Source: Saprospiraceae bacterium (GTDB lineage: Bacteria > Bacteroidota > Bacteroidia > Chitinophagales > Saprospiraceae). From it: DNA of 10,202 nucleotides. The position numbers and the translations under genes are program-made. Under the pieces are notes generated by a model. The model saw nothing but the letters and a program-made list of their open reading frames with translations, was not told where the DNA came from and did not search any database. The stretch spans positions 1 through 10,202 of the forward strand of contig JALVEF010000295.1 of NCBI GenBank assembly GCA_027031185.1, given 5' to 3'. Every line of letters begins with the position of its first letter. The first letter of the stretch is position 1. Shown here in pieces: positions 5,458-10,202 of the stretch.

Positions 5458-6639
5458 ATGGAACTTACGCCGTCATACATAAAGCCATTGTATTATTCCA
5501 ATGCACCCGTTATCAATCCGCAACGGTGGAAAGATGCCGTGCGCGCTTTTGACAATGGGGACTACATGGAGTCGCTCCGTGCACTTCTTGACTATATCAA
5601 TCCCGCCCTGCTAAAAGGAAAAGCTCTCCACCAACCTTTCGAGCTGGTCTATCCTCATGGTTCTACCGTTGTCAACTTGTCGCTTGACAAGGACATATTT
5701 CGCATCAAGGCCTCCTTTTTGCGCTTGCCAGACAAGCACAAGGTACCCCTGATGCGCAAAGCAGCAGAGCAAAACTTCTACCCATTGACGCTGACCCAAA
5801 TTAGATACCATGAAGAAGACGGTGGTGTTTTGTGCTTTGAATACCAGACACATCTCAACCTCACACAACCCAACAAAATCCACGCTGTCATCAAAGAAGC
5901 CTGCATCTATGCTGATGAAATGGACGACGAGTATATCAAGCGATACGGTGCCACGCGCTTTCGCAAACCCATCATCACCCCGCTGGATGAAGCCGATTTG
6001 GACAAGGCCGTCCGTCGTCTCAAAAAGGCGCTGGCCGATGCATTCAGGTATATCCGGTATTTTGAAGCCAAACGGTGGGACAGCTATTTGTTTGACACCA
6101 TCATTAACACGCTTTATTGCATCGTGGATCAGGTCTATGTCAACGGCGTTTTGCGCACCTCCATCGAAAAGCAAATTCGCTTCCTGCGTTTTGACAAGGA
6201 CACCGCCTTCCAGGACAAACTCGGCTACGGTGTCCGATTCCTGAAAAAGCTGGACGCCACACCCGTCGAAGATATCCAAAAAGACCTCTATCTCATCACC
6301 AAGTTGATCAATACCAAGTACCGCCCTTCCCACAAAATGATCCTCACCCGCCTCCAGGGAGAAGCTCACAAAATAGCCGCCGATTTCGAAGAAAAAAACT
6401 TCATCAACGCCTTCTACCAATTGCGCTTCCTCTTCCAGGATCTCCTGTACACCTACAACCTGGACACATCGCTCTGGCATAAGTTGACCGATGCGCTCTC
6501 CCAAGCAGCCGGCGTGCCCTGGGAGCAAGGGGCCACCATTCTCAGACAGAGCTTTGAAGATTTTCTGGCAGAGGAAGAAAATCAAAGAAATACCGAAAAG
6601 TCAAAGAAAAAAGGCTTCTTTGCCAGGTTATTTAGTTGA
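5458..6639 (+). CDS. YbjN/type III chaperone-like domain protein, function unknown
   Basis: The product is a 393-aa cytoplasmic protein (no signal peptide or membrane span). Residues about 60-168 look like a YbjN/type III secretion chaperone-like domain. A beta-strand region (FELVYPHGSTVVNLSLDKD, FRIKASFLRLP) is followed by a helix (PLMRKAAEQNF), more strands (GGVLCFEYQTHLNL) and a helix ending ADEMDDEYIKRYGA. The rest (about 175-370) is mostly helical, with an aromatic-rich stretch around 196-225. The C-terminus is Lys-rich and ends KKKGFFARLFS, a possible amphipathic membrane- or partner-binding tail. The downstream protease gene begins 23 bp after the stop and carries a domain visibly similar to residues 60-168, so the two are probably cotranscribed and act together. 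Domain assignment is by pattern recognition only. The exact family and function are unknown to me. Confidence 0.75.
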   Translation: MELTPSYIKPLYYSNAPVINPQRWKDAVRAFDNGDYMESLRALLDYINPALLKGKALHQPFELVYPHGSTVVNLSLDKDIFRIKASFLRLPDKHKVPLMRKAAEQNFYPLTLTQIRYHEEDGGVLCFEYQTHLNLTQPNKIHAVIKEACIYADEMDDEYIKRYGATRFRKPIITPLDEADLDKAVRRLKKALADAFRYIRYFEAKRWDSYLFDTIINTLYCIVDQVYVNGVLRTSIEKQIRFLRFDKDTAFQDKLGYGVRFLKKLDATPVEDIQKDLYLITKLINTKYRPSHKMILTRLQGEAHKIAADFEEKNFINAFYQLRFLFQDLLYTYNLDTSLWHKLTDALSQAAGVPWEQGATILRQSFEDFLAEEENQRNTEKSKKKGFFARLFS

Positions 6640-6662
6640 GCTGAACCCAAAAAGCCATTGCA

Positions 6663-7742
6663 ATGACGGACTATGCCAATGCCATTTTTAAAATACTGAC
6701 GGCCACCGGATCCGGCACCGGCTTTTATGTACCTGCCAGAGATTTGTATGTGACCAATTTTCACGTCATTGCCGGAGACAGAAAAGTGGCCTTGCAAGAC
6801 CAACAGCAAAACCGCTACCTGGCCCATGTCGTCTTCGTCAACAGGGATCTGGATCTGGCTTTTCTGAAAAGTGAGCACCGGCCCGATGGAGCTCCGGAAA
6901 TCGCCCTGGACAAAAACGTCATAGCCCAAAACCTGCAGCGCATTTACGTCCACGGCTTTCCGTTTGGCATGCCCTATACCGTCACCGAGGGCATCATCTC
7001 CTCACCCAATCAAATGCTCAACGGCCGCCAATATATCCAAACCGATGCAGCCGTCAATCCCGGCAACAGCGGCGGGCCCATGCTCAGCAGTGACGGCAAG
7101 CTCCTGGCCGTCACCACGCTTAAGTTTTCTCGTGCCGACAACGTCGGCTTTGGCATCCCGGCCCGCTACGTCATTGAGGAGCTCGAATCCTTCCGCCCCG
7201 ACGGCTTCACCTTTCACGTCAAGTGCGACACCTGTTCCAACCTCATTACCGATCGGAGTGAGTTTTGTCCGCATTGCGGCCATGATATCCCCGAAGACAT
7301 TTTTGAGCGACCGCCCATGTCCTACTTTGCCCAGTTTGTCGAAGACGCCCTGCAAGCCATGCAGCTGGACCCGGTCCTGGCCCGTTCCGGTCGCGACTAC
7401 TGGGAGTTTCACCAGGGCAGTGCCCATGTACGCATCTTTGTCTATCAAGACGACTATCTCGTCGCCACATCCCCCATCAACCGCCTGCCCAAACAGGACA
7501 TTGAGCCGCTTTTGAAAAAGATCCTGTCCCAAGACCCACTCTTTGAAGGATATGCGTTGGGCGTCTCCGACAATCAGCTTTATCTCTCCTACCGCGTCCA
7601 CCTGTCCGACATCTTCTCCGACAAAAAAGATGAAATCAAAAAAGCCCTCGGCCGACTACCCTTAAAAGCGGACGAGCTGGACCACTATTTCCTCGAGAAT
7701 TACGGCTGCGAGCTGGCCCGCGAAGCCAAACAAACACCCTGA
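6663..7742 (+). CDS. Trypsin-like serine protease with zinc ribbon and YbjN-like domain
   Basis: The product is 359 aa. Residues 1-175 are an S1/HtrA-like protease domain: GSGTGFYV (16-23), catalytic His34 in TNFHVIAG, Asp64 in DLDLAFLK, and Ser136 in NPGNSGGPM, followed by GFGIPARYV (162-170). All three catalytic residues are present. A four-cysteine zinc ribbon follows (C188, C191, C202, C205; CDTC...CPHCG). Residues about 218-350 resemble the YbjN-like domain of the upstream gene product (WEFHQGSAHVRIFVYQDDYL ... PINRLP ... DNQLYLSYRVHL ... HYFLENYG). There is no signal peptide and no PDZ domain, unlike periplasmic DegP/DegS, so it probably works in the cytoplasm. The start is 23 bp after the upstream stop, indicating an operon. 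A large hairpin follows the stop. Substrates are unknown. The YbjN-like domain may recruit them or the partner protein. Confidence 0.85.
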   Translation: MTDYANAIFKILTATGSGTGFYVPARDLYVTNFHVIAGDRKVALQDQQQNRYLAHVVFVNRDLDLAFLKSEHRPDGAPEIALDKNVIAQNLQRIYVHGFPFGMPYTVTEGIISSPNQMLNGRQYIQTDAAVNPGNSGGPMLSSDGKLLAVTTLKFSRADNVGFGIPARYVIEELESFRPDGFTFHVKCDTCSNLITDRSEFCPHCGHDIPEDIFERPPMSYFAQFVEDALQAMQLDPVLARSGRDYWEFHQGSAHVRIFVYQDDYLVATSPINRLPKQDIEPLLKKILSQDPLFEGYALGVSDNQLYLSYRVHLSDIFSDKKDEIKKALGRLPLKADELDHYFLENYGCELAREAKQTP

Positions 7743-7755
7743 CAATACTTCCGGC

Positions 7756-7809
7756 CATTCCACAAATTTCCTGTACGCACGCCCGTGCGTACAGGAAATT
7801 TGCGGAATG
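7756..7809. terminator. Long hairpin after the protease gene (possible bidirectional terminator)
   Basis: A perfect 19-bp stem (7763-7781 with 7784-7802) has only a CC loop. It extends by six more pairs (CATTCC 7756-7761 with GGAATG 7804-7809) past one A/C mismatch. It begins 13 bp after the protease stop. No T-run follows on the plus strand, so termination is inferred from position and stability. No direct repeats flank it, so transposition is not indicated. Confidence 0.55.
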
Positions 7810-7922
7810 ACTACGCCTTGAATCGCTCCGTTCTTACCGACCCCAACACTTGGAAGGCTCTCGGCTGGAAAAGCAAGTGGATGCGGGTGCACATCATTTT
7901 TTTTTCACACGCACATACACTA

Positions 7923-7943
7923 TCTTGTCGCCCCGAAACAAGA
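7923..7943 (+). promoter_or_regulatory. Small hairpin just before the Fe-S operon start
   Basis: TCTTGT (7923-7928) pairs with ACAAGA (7938-7943) around a 9-nt loop, ending 10 bp before the ATG at 7954. The overlapping TATCTTGT (7921-7928) weakly resembles a Bacteroidetes -7 box, but a start that close to the ATG makes either role uncertain. Confidence 0.25.
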
Positions 7944-7953
7944 CGCATAAAGC

Positions 7954-9303
7954 ATGATATCGCGCATCATCTTTGCCCTGGTCACCCTGGCCGCATTTGG
8001 CCTCGCCTACAAGCAGTACCGGCGTATCTGGCGGACTATTAAGTTAGGGAAGTTTGTCGCCGTCACCGGCGACAAGGGGCGCCGCTGGCGCAACGTGGCC
8101 CTCATCGCCTTCGGCCAAAAGAAAATGTTCAAGAAGTGGATCCCCGGCCTGTTTCACTTCTTCATTTATAGCGCTTTTCTCATCACCCAGATTGAGCTGC
8201 TGGAGACCTTTGTGGACGGCTTGGCCGGCACACACCGGGCCTTCGCCGGTGCACTCGGCGGCTTTTATACCTTTGTCATCAGCCTGATTGAGATTCTTTC
8301 CGTCCTCGCCTTTGTAGCCACCTTCGTCTTCCTGGCACGCCGCAACCTGCTCAAAGTGCCCCGTTTCCAAAAGCCGGAGATGAACGGCTGGCCCAAGCTG
8401 GACGGTAATATCATCCTCTATCTGGAAGCCATCCTCGTCATCGGCATTATGATGATGAATGGGGCCGACATGGTATTGCAAGCCCGCGGGGCAGCCCACC
8501 ACACCGGACATTTTGCCGTGACCTCCTGGCTTGGGCCCATGCTCTTTGGCGGCCTGTCCAATCCCGCCCTGGAAGTAGTGGGCCGTACCGGCTGGTGGCT
8601 GCACTTCCTCGTCGTCATGGGCTTCCTAAACTACCTGCCCATTTCCAAGCACCTGCACATCTTTTTGGCTTTTCCCAATGTCTATTTCAGTCGCTTGGTA
8701 CCCAAAGGCAAGATCTACAACATGCCCGAAGTCACCAGAGAAGTCAAAATCATGCTCGGACAGATCCAACCCGGACCGGACGACAATATGGACGACCTGC
8801 CCGAGTTTGGGGCCAAAGACATCTTTCAACTCACCCGCATCAATCTCCTCAACGCCTTCACCTGCACCGAATGCGGCCGCTGTACCGCATCCTGCCCGGC
8901 CAACATCACCGGCAAGAAGCTCAGCCCCCGCAAGATCATGATGGACGTCCGCGACAGAGCCGAAGAAGTCGGCCGAAAACTCGAATCCAACAATCCGGAC
9001 TTTATCGCTCCCGACAAACGCGCCGGGGGAGTCCGTCTATCTCCGGAAAACTTTGACGACGGGGCTTCGCTTTTCGACCGCATCAGCGCCGAAGAGATCT
9101 ACGCCTGCACCACTTGCAACGCCTGTGTCGAAGCCTGCCCCGTCAATATCAACCCTGTAGAGATTATCGTCGCTTTGCGACGATATGATATCCTTACGCG
9201 GTCCCAGGGTCCTTCCGATTGGCTGCCCATGTTCAACGCAATCGAAAACTCGGGCGCCGTCTGGCAGATGAATGTAGATCGCGAAAACTGGATTAAATCC
9301 TGA
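7954..9303 (+). CDS. NarI-like membrane / 4Fe-4S dicluster electron-transfer subunit
   Basis: The product is a 449-aa protein joining a membrane cytochrome-b-like part to a ferredoxin part. Hydrophobic segments are near residues 1-18, 64-85, 104-128, 152-175 and 213-240. Histidines H68, H217, H233 and H235 (SKHLHIF) sit in or at the ends of these segments and are candidate heme ligands, as in NarI-type quinone-reactive subunits. The cytoplasmic C-terminal half holds two [4Fe-4S] motifs: C304/C307/C310/C314 (CTECGRCTASCP) and C385/C388/C391/C395 (CTTCNACVEACP). The next gene starts 4 bp after its stop and encodes a CCG-domain partner. Together they resemble membrane HdrDE/DsrMK-type or ETF:menaquinone oxidoreductase-type complexes that pass electrons to menaquinone. 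Electron donor and quinone use are inferred. The start ATG opens directly into the first hydrophobic segment. Confidence 0.85.
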   Translation: MISRIIFALVTLAAFGLAYKQYRRIWRTIKLGKFVAVTGDKGRRWRNVALIAFGQKKMFKKWIPGLFHFFIYSAFLITQIELLETFVDGLAGTHRAFAGALGGFYTFVISLIEILSVLAFVATFVFLARRNLLKVPRFQKPEMNGWPKLDGNIILYLEAILVIGIMMMNGADMVLQARGAAHHTGHFAVTSWLGPMLFGGLSNPALEVVGRTGWWLHFLVVMGFLNYLPISKHLHIFLAFPNVYFSRLVPKGKIYNMPEVTREVKIMLGQIQPGPDDNMDDLPEFGAKDIFQLTRINLLNAFTCTECGRCTASCPANITGKKLSPRKIMMDVRDRAEEVGRKLESNNPDFIAPDKRAGGVRLSPENFDDGASLFDRISAEEIYACTTCNACVEACPVNINPVEIIVALRRYDILTRSQGPSDWLPMFNAIENSGAVWQMNVDRENWIKS

Positions 9304-9307
9304 CACT

Positions 9308-10090
9308 ATGGAAGTAAAAACCATGGCCCAACTCGCCGCCGAAGGCAAATCACCCGAAATCCTCTTTTGGGTCGGTTGTGCCGGCAGCTTTGATGCACGC
9401 GCCATCAAAGTTACCAAAGCCTTCGTCAAAATTCTCAATGCCGCCAACGTGGATTTTGCCATCCTGGGCAACGAAGAGCAATGCACCGGCGACCCGGCCC
9501 GACGTGCCGGCAACGAATTTCTCTTCCAGATGTCCGCCCTGACCAATATTGAGACCCTAAAAAATTATTCCTTCAAGCGCATCGTCACCACCTGCCCCCA
9601 CTGTTTCAACGTCTTCAAAAATGAATACCCCGACCTGGGCGGAGATTTTGAAGTCGTGCATCACAGTCAATTCCTCGAAGAACTCATCCGCGACGGCAAA
9701 ATTCGCATCACACCGGACGGTGAGATCAAAGGCAAAAAAATCACCTATCACGACTCTTGCTACCTCGGCCGGGGCAATGACATCTATGAAGCCCCCCGCC
9801 ACGTCATCCAACAACTCGGCCGGGATATTGCCGAGATGAAGCGCTGCGGTTCCAACGGCCTGTGCTGCGGTGCCGGTGGCGCACAAATGTTTAAGGAAGA
9901 CGAGCCCGGCGACCGCCGCATCAATACCGAGCGCACCGATGACATCATTGAGACCGGCGCCGACATCGTCGCCGCCAACTGCCCATTCTGCATCACCATG
10001 CTCGAAGACGGCATCAAGGAGCGCGAACTCAACGACAAAGTCACCGTCCTGGACCTGGCCGAGCTTATCGCCGGCAATCTTTCAAAATAA
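9308..10090 (+). CDS. (Fe-S)-binding CCG-domain protein (HdrB/HdrD/LutA-like)
   Basis: The product is a 260-aa soluble protein with two cysteine-rich CCG-type domains. The first has C24 (WVGCAGSFD), C59 (EEQCTGDPAR, where the usual CCG is a single Cys) and C96-x-x-C99 (TTCPHCFN). The second has C151 (DSCYLGRGN), C180, the full C186-C187-G (GLCCGAGG) and C225-x-x-C228 (NCPFC). In heterodisulfide reductase such motifs bind catalytic noncubane [4Fe-4S] clusters. The intact second domain suggests a similar centre here, while the first is degenerate but keeps its CxxC. It follows the membrane subunit by 4 bp and should form one complex on the cytoplasmic face. In fused relatives both parts are one polypeptide. 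An internal ATG at residue 6 (9323) is an alternative start. The substrate is unknown, with ETF oxidation as one candidate. Confidence 0.88.
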   Translation: MEVKTMAQLAAEGKSPEILFWVGCAGSFDARAIKVTKAFVKILNAANVDFAILGNEEQCTGDPARRAGNEFLFQMSALTNIETLKNYSFKRIVTTCPHCFNVFKNEYPDLGGDFEVVHHSQFLEELIRDGKIRITPDGEIKGKKITYHDSCYLGRGNDIYEAPRHVIQQLGRDIAEMKRCGSNGLCCGAGGAQMFKEDEPGDRRINTERTDDIIETGADIVAANCPFCITMLEDGIKERELNDKVTVLDLAELIAGNLSK

Positions 10091-10109
10091 CTCCTGACAA
10101 TCCCACTTC

Positions 10110-10134
10110 TGTCCGTTGGCGGAAGCCAAGGACA
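10110..10134. terminator. Hairpin after the Fe-S operon (possible terminator, first of two)
   Basis: TGTCC/GGACA and TTGGC/GCCAA stack into a 10-bp stem with one bulged G (10115) and a GGAA tetraloop (10121-10124). It lies 19 bp after the stop of the CCG protein. No T-run follows. Confidence 0.4.
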
Positions 10135-10154
10135 AGGCCGGGAAGAAGAAAGCC

Positions 10155-10182
10155 CCTTTTGCCGGCGCCCGCCGGCAAAAGG
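10155..10182. terminator. Perfect 13-bp hairpin after the Fe-S operon (second of two)
   Basis: 10155-10167 pairs perfectly with 10170-10182 around a CC loop. The stem is T4/A4 plus GC-rich. There is no T-run afterward, although the stem itself carries TTTT on one arm. It probably marks the end of the operon transcript. Confidence 0.5.
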
Positions 10183-10202
10183 CCAATCGGTACTTCCAAA
10201 TT

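Noticed and set aside
5611..6585. 324-codon minus-strand open frame opposite the YbjN-like gene
   Set aside because: The plus-strand frame is longer, forms an operon with the protease and shows a homologous domain in its neighbour. The antisense frame has none of these.
8044..8604. 186-codon minus-strand open frame opposite the NarI-like gene
   Set aside because: Antisense to membrane segments with clear family features. No recognisable protein features of its own.

Overview
This 10.2-kb window looks like chromosomal DNA of a member of the Bacteroidota, possibly Saprospiria-like. That placement is inferred from three things. GyrA has a length (841 aa) and downstream TPR neighbour typical of the phylum. 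There is a Bacteroidetes-type promoter (TTTG ... TAnnTTTG) before gyrA. Lipoprotein and Fe-S oxidoreductase genes of Bacteroidetes character are present, and Shine-Dalgarno sequences are not evident. No tRNA, rRNA, CRISPR array or transposase gene is visible.

Layout. Bases 1-106 are the right end of a non-coding repeat. A small lipoprotein gene follows on the minus strand (113-574). All other genes are on the plus strand: gyrA (1034-3559); a secreted TPR protein (3738-5033) with a hairpin terminator; a gene pair for a YbjN-like-domain protein (5458-6639) and a trypsin-like protease with a zinc ribbon and a second YbjN-like domain (6663-7742); and a pair for a membrane-anchored Fe-S electron-transfer module, consisting of a NarI-like cytochrome/2x[4Fe-4S] subunit (7954-9303) and a CCG-domain subunit (9308-10090).

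The most striking non-gene content is a family of small, transposase-less, palindromic elements ending in 5'-GTAAC. The copy at 3559-3616 is a perfect 58-bp palindrome flanked by a perfect 8-bp direct repeat (ACTGATTA), which is a clear target-site duplication. It was inserted inside the gyrA stop codon, converting an inferred TAA into TAG. A diverged 58-bp copy lies at 592-649 with a 7/8 duplication. A 323-bp relative lies at 5095-5417, and the right part of another such long copy lies at 1-106. The 5'-GTAA ends and 8-bp duplication match what is known for the IS66 family, so these are best read as IS66-type MITEs. The family assignment is an inference.

The most interesting protein content is the 5458-7742 pair. 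The two adjacent products share a homologous YbjN/type-III-chaperone-like domain, and one carries it fused to a signal-less, PDZ-less serine protease through a four-cysteine zinc ribbon. This suggests a cytoplasmic chaperone/protease module whose function I do not recognise.
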